NCBI GenBank assembly: GCA_911728455.2
Contig: OU452233.1
Span: forward strand, 14,699,214-14,763,213
DNA: 64,000 nt
Direction of reading: 5' to 3'
Source: Marthasterias glacialis
Lineage: Eukaryota > Echinodermata > Asteroidea > Forcipulatida > Asteriidae
Notes under the pieces: generated by a model
Seen by the model: only the letters and a program-made list of their open reading frames with translations
Database searches by the model: none
Told to the model about the DNA's origin: nothing
Shown: piece after piece, positions 11,378 to 22,077 of the stretch
Layout: the number at the start of each line of letters is the position of its first letter
Position numbering within the stretch: the first letter of the stretch is position 1
Translations under genes and position numbers: made by a program

Positions 11378-13731
11378 GCTAAGTCTTGTTTTCAATCTTT
11401 TACAGCTTCGTGTACAAAAGTGCCATTAGATAGGCGTTTGAAGCGCATTCGGAGCAACCCCGCTCCCTGGTGATTTTAAGGCGGAAGATGGCCCTGGCTT
11501 GCCGGGAAAACCCGATTTTCGGATGCAGGACTATGGCAGCTAACTGCAGGTACAAGAAATTTCTCTCTAGCCCCATTATATCTGGAGTTATTGGCCGTGG
11601 CGCTGCCGACTTCTGTTTTCGGCATTTATTTTTTGCTGGCTTAGGTCCAGCACACACGTAGCGGCCTTGGCTATTGTTGACGTACACACAGCAGGCCGTA
11701 TGAACTGGACATCCTCGGGGTGTCCTCACTCCGCGGTCCTTGGCATCCTCCCTGTTTATTCGGCATCCCCAAGACCAACATTTTCGGATAGCCCATGAAC
11801 AGGGCTCTTCAACCGTGTCAGACTTGTCAGTTTCCCGCCAATACTTTGGGAGATAGAGCCGTTGCTAAGTCTTGCTTTCATTCTGTTACAGCTTCGTGTA
11901 CAAAAGTGCCCTTAGACAGGCGTTTGAAGCGCATTCGGAGCATCCCCGCTCCCTGGTGATTTCAAGGCGGAAGATGGCCCTGGCTTGCCGGGAAAACCCG
12001 ATTTTCGGATGCAGGACTATGGCAGCTAACTGCAGGTACAAGAAATTTCTCTCTAGCCCCATTATATCTGGAGTTATTGGCCGTGGCGCTGCCGACTTCT
12101 GTTTTCGGCATTTTTTTTGCTGGCTTCGGTCCAGCACACACGTAGCGGCCTTGGCTATTGTTGACGTACACACAGCATGGCCGTATGAACTGGACATCCT
12201 CGGGGTGTCCTCACTCTGCGGTCCCTGGCATCCTCCCTGTTTACTCGGCAGCCCCAAGACCAACATTTTCGGAAAGCCCATGAACAGGGCTTTCCAACCG
12301 TGTTAGACTTGTCAGTTTCCCGCCAATACATTGGGATATAGAGCCGTTGCTAAGTCTTGTTTTCACTCTGTTACAGCTTCGTGTACAAAAGTGCCATTAG
12401 ACAGGCGTTTGAAGCGGATTCGGAGCAGCCCCGCTCCCTGGTGATTTCAAGGCGGAAGTTGGCTCTGGCTGGCCGGGAAAACCAGATTTTTGGATGTAGG
12501 ACTATGGCAGCTAACTGCAGGTACAAGAAATTTCTCTCTAGCCCCATTATATCTGGAGTTATTGGCCGTGGCGCTGCCGACTTCTGTTTTCGGCATTTAT
12601 TTTTTGCTGCCTTTTTTCCAGCACACAGGTAGCGGCCTTGGCTATTGTTGACGTACACTCAGCATGGCCGTATGAACTGGACATCATCGGGGTGTCCTTA
12701 CTCCGGGGTCCCTGGTATCCTCCCTGTTTTTCCGGCAGCCCCAAGACCGACATTTTGGGATAGCCCATGAACAGGGCTTTCTAATCGTGTCAGACTTGTC
12801 AGTTTCACGCCAATACTTTGGGAGATAGAGCCGTTGCTAAGTCTTGTTTTCACTCTGTTACAGCTTCGTGTACAAAAGTGCCATTAGACAGGCGTTTGAA
12901 GCGCATTCGGAGCAACCCCGCTCCCTGGTGATTTTAAGGCGGAAGATGGCCCTGGCTGGCCGGGAAAACCCGATTTTTGGATGTAGGACTATGGCAGCTA
13001 ACTGCAGGTACAAGAAATTTCTGTCTAGCCCCATTATATCTGGAGTTATTGGCCGTGGCGCTGCCGACTTCTGTTTTCGGCATTTTTTTTTTGCTGGCTT
13101 CGGTCCAGCACACACGTAGCGGCCTTGGCTAATGTTGACGTACACACAGCATGGCCGTATGAACTGGACATCCTCAGGGTGTCCTCACTCCGCGGTCCTT
13201 GGCATCCTCCCTGTTTATTCGGCATCCCCGAGACTAACTTTTTCGGATAGCCCATGAACAGGGCTTTCCAACCGTGTCAGACTTGTCAGTTTCCCGCCAA
13301 TACTTTGGGAGATAGAGCCGTTGCTAAGTCTTGTTTTCACTCTGTTACAGCTTCGTGTACAAAAGTGCCATTAGACAGGCGTTTGAAGTGCATTCGGAGC
13401 ATCCCCGCTCCCTGGTGATTTCAAGGCGAAAGATGGCCCTGGCTGGCCGGGAAAACCCGATTTTCGGATGCAGGACTATGGCAGCTAACTGCAGGTACAA
13501 GAAATTTCTCTCTAGCCCCATTATATCTGGAGTTATTGGCCGTGGCGCTTCCGACTTCTGTTTTCGGCATTTATTTTTTGCTGGCTTCGGTCCAGCACAC
13601 ACGAAGCGGCCTTGGCTATTGTTGACGTACACACAGCATGGCCGTATGAACTGGACATCCTCGGGGTGTCCTCACTCCGCGGTCCCTGGCATCCTCCCTG
13701 TTTATTCGGCATCCCAAAGACCAACATTTTC

Positions 13732-13756
13732 GGAAAGCCCATGAACAGGGCTTTCC
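13732..13756. other. Inverted repeat, 9-bp stem and 7-base loop (one per monomer)
   Basis: GGAAAGCCC, loop ATGAACA, GGGCTTTCC form a perfect 9-bp stem at monomer positions 127-151. The first arm has two common alleles: GGAAAGCCC (perfect) and GGATAGCCC (one internal mismatch). A third form with GGGCTTTCTAATCG on the right loses the terminal pair. The arm is further damaged at about 1108, 4997 and 5970 (AAAGACCATG) and at about 57510 and 58967 (GAAAGGGGCTTGCC). It could form a DNA cruciform or RNA hairpin. Dyad elements are common in centromeric satellites, but no specific binding protein is implied. Confidence 0.85.
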
Positions 13757-13837
13757 AACCGTGTCAGACTTGTCAGTTTCCCGCCAATACTTTGGGAGAT
13801 AGAACCGTTGCTAAGTCTTGTTTTCACTCTGTTACAG

Positions 13838-13981
13838 CTTCGTGTACAAAATTGCCATTAGACAGGCGTTTGAAGCGCATTCGGAGCATCCCCGCTCCCT
13901 GGTGATTTCAAGGCGGAAGATGGCCCTGGCTGGCCGGGAAAACCCAATTTTCGGATGCAGGACTATGGCAGCTAACTGCAG
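13838..13981 (+). other. Exon-like 144-bp segment bounded by splice-site-like signals (one per monomer)
   Basis: Upstream lie a branch-point-like TTGCTAAG, then the pyrimidine-rich TCTTGTTTTCACTCTGTT, then ACAG. The A of CTAA is about 23 bases from the AG, a normal spacing for a 3' splice site. Downstream, CTGCAG|GTACAAG matches the exon side of a 5' splice site well and the intron side weakly (+4 to +6 do not match GTRAGT). The enclosed block is 144 bp = 48 codons and begins and ends in the same phase. Joining one copy to the next across the 342-bp remainder would rebuild a Ser codon (AG|C) and keep the frame. That frame is open here and in all but about 14 of 131 copies. The 48-residue product resembles no family I know. 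Nothing shows that it is transcribed or spliced. Confidence 0.4.
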
Positions 13982-14035
13982 GTACAAGAAATTTCTCTCT
14001 AGCCCCATTATATCTGGAGTTATTGGTCGTGGCGC

Positions 14036-14056
14036 TGCCGACTTCTGTTTTCGGCA
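14036..14056. other. Second inverted repeat, 6-bp stem and 9-base loop (one per monomer)
   Basis: TGCCGA, loop CTTCTGTTT, TCGGCA at monomer positions 431-451, immediately before the T-run. It is weakened in copies with GCTTCCGAC (for example about 8691, 9177, 11117) and destroyed in the copy where TCGGCA has become part of a T-run (about 38351-38369). Short stems like this occur easily by chance, so significance is modest. Confidence 0.55.
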
Positions 14057-14065
14057 TTTTTTTTT
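14057..14065 (+). repeat. T-run with length and interruption polymorphism (one per monomer)
   Basis: The run after TTTTCGGCA is the main source of monomer length variation. Alleles are a pure T-run (about T8 to T14), TTTATTTTTT and TTTCTTTTTT. Nine T are seen here; 13 at 45173-45185 and about 46635-46647; 14 at 38356-38369. Because 486 is a multiple of three, each change in run length alters which frames join across monomers. This explains the occasional 190-codon open frames (for example 3617-4189 and 7502-8074) without invoking genes. Confidence 0.9.
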
Positions 14066-14299
14066 GCTGGCTTCGGTCCAGCACACACGTAGCGGCCTTG
14101 GCTATTGTTGACGTACACACAGCATGGCCGTATGAACTGGACATCCTCGGGGTGTCCTTACTCCGGGGTCCCTGGCATCCTCCCTGTTTATCCGGCAGCC
14201 CCAAGGCCGACATTTTCGGATAGCCCATGAACAGGGCTTTCCAACCGTGTTAGACTTATCGGTTTCCCGCCAATACATTGGGATATAGAGCCGTTGCTA

Positions 14300-17200
14300 A
14301 GTCTTGTTTTACCTCTGTTACAGCTTCGTGTACAAAAGTGCCTCTAGACAGGCGTTTGAAGCGCATTCGGAGCATCCCCGCTCCCTGGTGATTTCAAGGC
14401 AGAAGATGGCCCTGGCTGGCCGGGAAAACCAGATTTTCGGATGCAGGACTATGGCAGCTAACTGCAGGTACAAGAAATTTCTCTGTAGCCCCATTATATC
14501 TGGAGTTATTGGCCGTGGCGCTGCCGACTTCTGTTTTCGGCATTTATTTTTTGCTGGCTTCGGTCCAGCACACACGTAGCGGCCTTGGCTATTGTTGACG
14601 TACACACAGCATGGCCGTATGGACTGGACATCCTCGGGGTGTCCTCACTCCGCGGTCCCTGGCATCCTCCCTGTTTATTCGGCAGCCCCAAGACCAACAT
14701 TTTCGGAAAGCCCATGAACAGGGCTTTCCAACCGTGTCAGACTTGTCAGTTTCCCGCCAATACATTGGGATATAGAGTCGTTGCTAAGTCTTGTTTTCAC
14801 TCTGTTACAGCTTCGTGTACAAAAGTGCCATTAGACAGGCGTTTGAAGCGGATTCGGAGCAGCCCCGCTCCCTGGTGATTTTAAGGCGGAAGTTGGCTCT
14901 GGCTGGCCGGGAAAACCAGATTTTTGGATGTAGGACTATGGCAGCTAACTGCAGGTACAAGAAATTTCTCTCTAGCCCCATTATATCTGGAGTTATTGGC
15001 CGTGGCGCTGCCGACTTCTGTTTTCGGCATTTATTTTTTGCTGCCTTTGGTCCAGCACACACGTAGCGGCCTTGGCTATTGTTGACGTACACTCAGCATG
15101 GCCGTATGAACTGGACATCATCGGGGTGTCCTTACTCCGGGGTCCCTGGTATCCTCCCTGTTTTTCCGGCATCCCCAAGACCAACATTTTCGGATAGCCC
15201 ATGAACAGGGCTTTCTAATCGTGTCAGATTTGTCAGTTTCACGCCAATACTTTGGGAGATAGAGCCGTTGCTAAGTCTTGTTTTCACTCTGTTACAGCTT
15301 CGTGTACAAAAGTGCCATTAGACAGGCGTTTGAAGCGCATTCGGAGCAACCCCGCTCCCTGGTGATTTTAAGGCGGAAGATGGCCCTGGCTGGCCGGGAA
15401 AACCCGATTTTTGGATGTAGGACTATGGCAGCTAACTGCAGGTACAAGAAATTTCTGTCTAGCCCCATTATATCTGGAGTTATTGGCCGTGGCGCTGCCG
15501 ACTTCTGTTTTCGGCATTTTTTTTTTGCTGGCTTAGGTCCAGCACACAGGTAGCGGCCTTGGCTATTGTTGACGTACACACAGCATGGCCGTATGAACTG
15601 GACATCCTCAGGGTGTCCTCACTCCGCGGTCCTTGGCATCCTCCCTGTTTATTCGGCATCCCCGAGACTAACTTCTTCGGATAGCCCATGAACAGGGCTT
15701 TCCAACCGTGTCAGACTTGTCAGTTTCCCGCCAATACTTTGGGAGATAGAGCCGTTGCTAAGTCTTGTTTTCACTCTGTTACAGCTTCGTGTACAAAAGT
15801 GCCATTAGACAGGCATTTGAAGCGCATTCGGAGCATCCCCGCTCCCTGGTGATTTCAAGGCGGAAGATGGCCCTGGCTGGCCGGGAAAACCAGATTTTTG
15901 GATGTAGGACTATGGCAGCTAACTGCAGGTACAAGAAATTTCTCTCTAGCCCCATTATATCTGGAGTTATTGGCCGTAGCGCTGCCGACTTCTGTTTTCG
16001 GCATTTTTTTTGCTGGCTTAGGTCCAGCACACACGTAGCGGCCTTGGCTATTGTTGACGTACACACAGCATGGCCGTATGAACTGGACATCATCGGGGTG
16101 TCCTCACTCCACGGTATCTGGCGTCCTTCCTGTTTATCCGGCATCCCCAAGACCAACATTTTCGGATAGCCCATGAACAGGGCTTTCCAACCGTATCAGA
16201 CTTGTCAGTTTCCCGCCAATACTTTGGGAGATAGAGCCGTTGCTAAGTCTTGTTTTCACTCTGTTACAGCTTCGTGTACAAAAGTGCCATTAGACAGGCG
16301 TTTGAAGCGCATTTGGAGCATCCCCCCTCCCTGGTGATTTCAAGGCGGAAGATGGCCCTGGCTGGCCGGGAAACCCCGATTTTCGGATGCAGGACTATGG
16401 CAGCTAACTGCAGGTACAAGAAATTTCTCTCTAGCCCCATTATATCTGGAGTTATTGGCCGTGGCGCTGCCGACTTCTGTTTTCGGCATTTTTTTTTGCT
16501 GGCTTCGGTCCAGCACACACGTAGCGGCCTTGGCTATTGTTGACGTACACACAGCATGGCCGTATTAACTGGACATCCTCGGGGTGTCCTCACTCCGCGG
16601 TCCCTGGCATCCTCCCTGTTTATTCGGCAGCCCCAAGACCAACATTTTCGGATAGCCCATGAACAGGGCTTTCCAACCGTGTCAGACTTGTCAGTTTCCC
16701 GCCAATACTTTGGGAGATAGAGCCGTTGCTAAGTCTTGTTTTCACTCTGTTACAGCTTCGTGTACAAAAGTGCCATTAGACAGGCGTTTGAAGCGCATTC
16801 GGAGCATCCCCGCTCCCTGGTGATTTCAAGGCGGAAGATGGCCCTGGCTTGCCGGGAAAACCCGATTTTCGGATGCAGGACTATGGCAGCTAACTGCAGG
16901 TACAAGAAATTTCTCTCTAGCCCCATTATATCTACAGTTATTGGCCGTGGCGCTGCCGACTTCTGTTTTCGGCATTTTTTTTGCTGGCTTAGGTCCAGCA
17001 CACACGTAGCGGCCTTGGCTATTGTTGACGTACACACAGCATGGCCGTATGAACAGGACATCATCGGGGTGTCCTCACTCCACGGTATCTGGCGTCCTTC
17101 CTGTTTATCCGGCATCCCCAAGACCAACATTTTCGGATAGCCCATGAACAGGGCTTTCCAACCGTATCAGACTTGTCAGTTTCCCGCCAATACTTTGGGA

Positions 17201-18188
17201 GATAGAGACGTTGCTAAGTCATGTTTTCACTCTGTTACAGCTTCGTGTACAAAAGTGCCATTAGACAGGCGTTTGAAGCGCATTCGGAGCATCCCCGCTC
17301 CCTGGTGATTTCAAGGCGGAAGATGGCCCTGGCTGGCCGGGAAACCCCGATTTTCGGATGCAGGACTATGGCAGCTAACTGCAGGTACAAGAAATTTCTC
17401 TCTAGCCCCATTATAACTGGAGTTATTGGCCGTGGCGCTGCCGACTTCTGTTTTCGGCATTTTGTTTTGCTGGCTTCGGTCCAGCACACACGTAGCGGCC
17501 TTGGCTATTGTTGACGTACACACAGCATGGCCGTATGAACTGGACATCCTCGGGGTGTCCTCACTCCGCGGTCCCTGGCATCCTCCCTGTTTATTCGGCA
17601 GCCCCAAGACCAACATTTTCGGAAAGCCCATGAACAGGGCTTTCTAATCGTGTCAGACTTGTCAGTTTCCCGCCAATACTTTGGGAGATAGAGCCGTTGC
17701 TAAGTCTTGTTTTCAATCTGTTACAGCTTCGTGTACAAAAGTGCCATTAGATAGGCGTTTGAAGCGCATTCGGAGCAACCCCGCTCCCTGGTGATTTTAA
17801 GGCGGAAGATGGCCCTGGCTTGCCGGGAAAACCCGATTTTCGGATGCAGGACTATGGCAGCTAACTGCAGGTACAAGAAATTTCTCTCTAGCCCCATTAT
17901 ATCTGGAGTTATTGGCCGTGGCGCTGCCGACTTCTGTTTTCGGCATTTATTTTTTGCTGGCTTAGGTCCAGCACACACGTAGCGGCCTTGGCTATTGTTG
18001 ACGTACACACAGCAGGCCGTATGAACTGGACATCCTCGGGGTGTCCTCACTCCGCGGTCCCTGGCATCCTCTCTGTTTATTTGGCATCCCCAAGACCAAC
18101 ATTTTCGGATAGCCCATGAACAGGGCTCTTCAACCGTGTCAGACTTGTCAGTTTCCCGCCAATACTTTGGGAGATAGAGCCGTTGCTA
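14300..18188 (+). repeat. 8-monomer higher-order repeat, copy 1 (3889 bp)
   Basis: Monomer starts inside: 14579, 15066, 15553, 16038, 16524, 17009, 17495, 17982. The unit begins with the TTTTACCTCTG tract of monomer 30 and ends in early monomer 38. It includes the unusual CTCCACGGTATCTGGCGTCC type at 34 and 36, TATTAACTGG in 35, GAGACGTTGCTAAGTCATG in 36, and the stop-bearing TTAGATAGG type in 37. All of these return in order in copy 2. The junction is placed within 18174-18199, where monomer 38 switches from the GGGAGATAG type to the TTTTACC type. Confidence 0.96.
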
Positions 18189-21100
18189 AGTCTTGTTTTA
18201 CCTCTGTTACAGCTTCGTGTACAAAAGTGCCTCTAGACAGGCGTTTGAAGCGCATTCGGAGCATCCCCGCTCCCTGGTGATTTCAAGGCAGAAGATGGCC
18301 CTGGCTGGCCGGGAAAACCAGATTTTCGGATGCAGGACTATGGCAGCTAACTGCAGGTACAAGAAATTTCTCTGTAGCCCCATTATATCTGGAGTTATTG
18401 GCCGTGGCGCTGCCGACTTCTGTTTTCGGCATTTATTTTTTGCTGGCTTCGGTCCAGCACACACGTAGCGGCCTTGGCTATTGTTGACGTACACACAGCA
18501 TGGCCGTATGGACTGGACATCCTCGGGGTGTCCTCACTCCGCGGTCCCTGGCATCCTCCCTGTTTATTCGGCAGCCCCAAGACCAACATTTTCGGAAAGC
18601 CCATGAACAGGGCTTTCCAACCGTGTCAGACTTGTCAGTTTCCCGCCAATACATTGGGATATAGAGTCGTTGCTAAGTCTTGTTTTCACTCTGTTACAGC
18701 TTCGTGTACAAAAGTGCCATTAGACAGGCGTTTGAAGCGGATTCGGAGCAGCCCCGCTCCCTGGTGATTTTAAGGCGGAAGTTGGCTCTGGCTGGCCGGG
18801 AAAACCAGATTTTTGGATGTAGGACTATGGCAGCTAACTGCAGGTACAAGAAATTTCTCTCTAGCCCCATTATATCTGGAGTTATTGGCCGTGGCGCTGC
18901 CGACTTCTGTTTTCGGCATTTATTTTTTGCTGCCTTTGGTCCAGCACACACGTAGCGGCCTTGGCTATTGTTGACGTACACTCAGCATGGCCGTATGAAC
19001 TGGACATCATCGGGGTGTCCTTACTCCGGGGTCCCTGGTATCCTCCCTGTTTATTCGGCATCCCCAAGACCAACATTTTCGGATAGCCCATGAACAGGGC
19101 TTTCTAATCGTGTCAGATTTGTCAGTTTCACGCCAATACTTTGGGAGATAGAGCCGTTGCTAAGTCTTGTTTTCACTCTGTTACAGCTTCGTGTACAAAA
19201 GTGCCATTAGACAGGCGTTTGAAGCGCATTCGGAGCAACCCCGTTCCCTGGTGATTTTAAGGCGGAAGATGGCCCTGGCTGGCCGGGAAAACCCGATTTT
19301 TGGATGTAGGACTATGGCAGCTAACTGCAGGTACAAGAAATTTCTGTCTAGCCCCATTATATCTGGAGTTATTGGCCGTGGCGCTGCCGACTTCTGTTTT
19401 CGGCATTTTTTTTTTGCTGGCTTAGGTCCAGCACACAGGTAGCGGCCTTGGCTATTGTTGACGTATACACAGCATGGCCGTATGAACTGGACATCCTCAG
19501 GGTGTCCTCACTCCGCGGTCCTTGGCATCCTCCCTGTTTATTCGGCATCCCCGAGACTAACTTCTTCGGATAGCCCATGAACAGGGCTTTCCAACCGTGT
19601 CAGACTTGTCAGTTTCCCGCCAATACTTTGGGAGATAGAGCCGTTGCTAAGTCTTGTTTTCACTCTATTACAGCTTCGTGTACAAAAGTGCCATTAGACA
19701 GGCATTTGAAGCGCATTCGGAGCATCCCCGCTCCCTGGTGATTTCAAGGCGGAAGATGGCCCTGGCTGGCCGGGAAAACCAGATTTTTGGATGTAGGACT
19801 ATGGCAGCTAACTGCAGGTACAAGAAATTTCTCTCTAGCCCCATTATATCTGGAGTTATTGGCCGTAGCGCTGCCGACTTCTGTTTTCGGCATTTTTTTT
19901 GCTGGCTTAGGTCCAGCACACACGTAGCGGCCTTGGCTATTGTTGACGTACACACAGCATGGCCGTATGAACTGGACATCATCGGGGTGTCCTCACTCCA
20001 CGGTATCTGGCGTCCTTCCTGTTTATCCGGCATCCCCAAGACCAACATTTTCGGATAGCCCATGAACAGGGCTTTCCAACCGTATCAGACTTGTCAGTTT
20101 CCCGCCAATACTTTGGGAGATAGAGCCGTTGCTAAGTCTTGTTTTCACTCTGTTACAGCTTCGTGTACAAAAGTGCCATTAGACAGGCGTTTGAAGCGCA
20201 TTCGGAGCATCCCCCCTCCCTGGTGATTTCAAGGCGGAAGATGGCCCTGGCTGGCCGGGAAACCCCGATTTTCGGATGCAGGACTATGGCAGCTAACTGC
20301 AGGTACAAGAAATTTCTCTCTAGCCCCATTATATCTGGAGTTATTGGCCGTGGCGCTGCCGACTTCTGTTTTCGGCATTTTTTTTTGCTGGCTTCGGTCC
20401 AGCACACACGTAGCGGCCTTGGCTATTGTTGACGTACACACAGCATGGCCGTATTAACTGGACATCCTCGGGGTGTCCTCACTCCGCGGTCCCTGGCATC
20501 CTCCCTGTTTATTCGGCAGCCCCAAGACCAACATTTTCGGATAGCCCATGAACAGGGCTTTCCAACCGTGTCAGACTTGTCAGTTTCCCGCCAATACTTT
20601 GGGAGATAGAGCCGTTGCTAAGTCTTGTTTTCACTCTGTTACAGCTTCGTGTACAAAAGTGCCATTAGACAGGCGTTTGAAGCGCATTCGGAGCATCCCC
20701 GCTCCCTGGTGATTTCAAGGCGGAAGATGGCCCTGGCTTGCCGGGAAAACCCGATTTTCGGATGCAGGACTATGGCAGCTAACTGCAGGTACAAGAAATT
20801 TCTCTCTAGCCCCATTATATCTAGAGTTATTGGCCGTGGCGCTGCCGACTTCTGTTTTCGGCATTTTTTTTGCTGGCTTAGGTCCAGCACACACGTAGCG
20901 GCCTTGGCTATTGTTGACGTACACACAGCATGGCCGTATGAACAGGACATCATCGGGGTGTCCTCACTCCACGGTATCTGGCGTCCTTCCTGTTTATCCG
21001 GCATCTCCAAGACCAACATTTTCGGATAGCCCATGAACAGGGCTTTCCAACCGTATCAGACTTGTCAGTTTCCCGCCAATACTTTGGGAGATAGAGACGT

Positions 21101-22077
21101 TGCTAAGTCATGTTTTCACTCTGTTACAGCTTCGTGTACAAAAGTGCCATTAGACAGGCGTTTGAAGCGCATTCGGAGCATCCCCGCTCCCTGGTGATTT
21201 CAAGGCGGAAGATGGCCCTGGCTGGCCGGGAAACCCCGATTTTCGGATGCAGGACTATGGCAGCTAACTGCAGGTACAAGAAATTTCTCTCTAGCCCCAT
21301 TATAACTGGAGTTATTGGCCGTGGCGCTGCCGACTTCTGTTTTCGGCATTTTGTTTTGCTGGCTTCGGTCCAGCACACACGTAGCGGCCTTGGCTATTGT
21401 TGACGTACACACAGCATGGCCGTATGAACTGGACATCCTCGGGGTGTCCTCACTCCGCGGTCCCTGGCATCCTCCCTGTTTATTCGGCAGCCCCAAGACC
21501 AACATTTTCGGAAAGCCCATGAACAGGGCTTTCTAATCGTGTCAGACTTGTCAGTTTCCCGCCAATACTTTGGGAGATAGAGCCGTTGCTAAGTCTTGTT
21601 TTCAATCTGTTACAGCTTCGTGTACAAAAGTGCCATTAGATAGGCGTTTGAAGCGCATTCGGAGCAACCCCGCTCCCTGGTGATTTTAAGGCGGAAGATG
21701 GCCCTGGCTTGCCGGGAAAACCCGATTTTCGGATGCAGGACTATGGCAGCTAACTGCAGGTACAAGAAATTTCTCTCTAGCCCCATTATATCTGGAGTTA
21801 TTGGCCGTGGCGCTGCCGACTTCTGTTTTCGGCATTTATTTTTTGCTGGCTTAGGTCCAGCACACACGTAGCGGCCTTGGCTATTGTTGACGTACACACA
21901 GCAGCCCGTATGAACTGGACATCCTCGGGGTGTCCTCACTCCGCGGTCCCTGGCATCCTCTCTGTTTATTTGGCATCCCCAAGACCAACATTTTCGGATA
22001 GCCCATGAACAGGGCTCTTCAACCGTGTCAGACTTGTCAGTTTCCCGCCAATACTTTGGGAGATAGAGCCGTTGCTA
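18189..22077 (+). repeat. 8-monomer higher-order repeat, copy 2 (3889 bp)
   Basis: Monomer starts: 18468, 18955, 19442, 19927, 20413, 20898, 21384, 21871. By eye it differs from copy 1 at about nine bases. These are TTTATTCGGC for TTTTTCCGGC (two bases, about 19051), GTTCCC for GCTCCC (about 19245), GTATAC for GTACAC, CTCTATTAC for CTCTGTTAC (about 19669), CATTCGG for CATTTGG, TCTAGAG for TCTACAG (about 20822), GCATCTCC for GCATCCCC (about 21005) and GCAGCCCG for GCAGGCCG (about 21904). That is roughly 99.8 % identity over 3.9 kb, a recent duplication or strong conversion. Confidence 0.96.

Larger units (their letters stand above)
6323..12144 (+). repeat. Monomers 14-25
   Basis: Monomer starts: 6323, 6806, 7290, 7775, 8261, 8748, 9234, 9717, 10202, 10688, 11175, 11661 (within a base or two). 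Monomers 14 and 25 carry a 1-base loss (CAGCAGGCCG) and GCTCTTCAACC. Monomers 15, 16 and 21 share CTCTGCGGTCC, GTGTTAGAC and, in most, CCCCTCTCCC. Monomers 19, 20 and 24 share CCCAAAGACC with a 1-base loss giving ACATTTCGG. The block is built from re-used runs: 16 to early 19 equals 21 to early 24, and 13-14 resembles 24-25. Confidence 0.95.
13606..14091 (+). repeat. Reference monomer (486 bp) used for internal coordinates
   Basis: This copy (monomer 29) has the average length and carries the common allele at most variable sites, so it serves as a reference. Parts in order: start GCGGCC; TGACGTAC at monomer positions 18-25; a variable block around 50-120 (the main subfamily markers, for example CTCCGCGGTCC, CTCTGCGGTCC or CTCCGGGGTCC); a hairpin at 127-151; an almost invariant stretch GCCGTTGCTAAGTCTTG around 200-215; an exon-like block at 233-376; a second hairpin at 431-451; a T-run; then GCTGGCTTCGGTCCAGCACA to the end. 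G+C is about 51.5 % with about 25 CpG. Private changes here are AATTGCC for AGTGCC at about 13850 and CCCAATTTT for CCCGATTTT at about 13946. Confidence 0.95.
12145..14299 (+). repeat. Monomers 26-29 and the first part of 30
   Basis: Monomer starts: 12145, 12632, 13119, 13606, 14092. Monomers 26-28 carry a rare run of markers: GAAGCGGATTCGGAGCAGCC with GAAGTTGGCTCTGG; CACTCAGCATGG with CCTGGTATCC and TTTCACGCC; then CCTCAGGGTGTCC with CGAGACTAAC. The same run returns five monomers later (about 14791-15765, offset 2434 bp) and again in the second 8-monomer unit. Monomer 30 begins with CTTATCGGTTTCCC and ACATTGGGATATAG, which elsewhere always precede the TTTTACCTCTG tract. Confidence 0.95.

Noticed and set aside
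13838..13981. Calling the exon-like block a real coding exon
   Set aside because: About 14 copies have stops in the frame (for example monomers 13, 24, 37, 58, 66, 67 and 110), the donor is weak on the intron side, and the openness is shared by descent rather than independent evidence.
14057..14065. T-run as a Pol III or intrinsic terminator
   Set aside because: It follows a weak 6-bp stem, but no promoter or transcript is evident and the run is often interrupted by A or C.
13606..14091. CENP-B box
   Set aside because: I compared the TTCG- and CCCG-containing stretches with the core pattern nTTCGnnnnAnnCGGGn on both strands; none fits.
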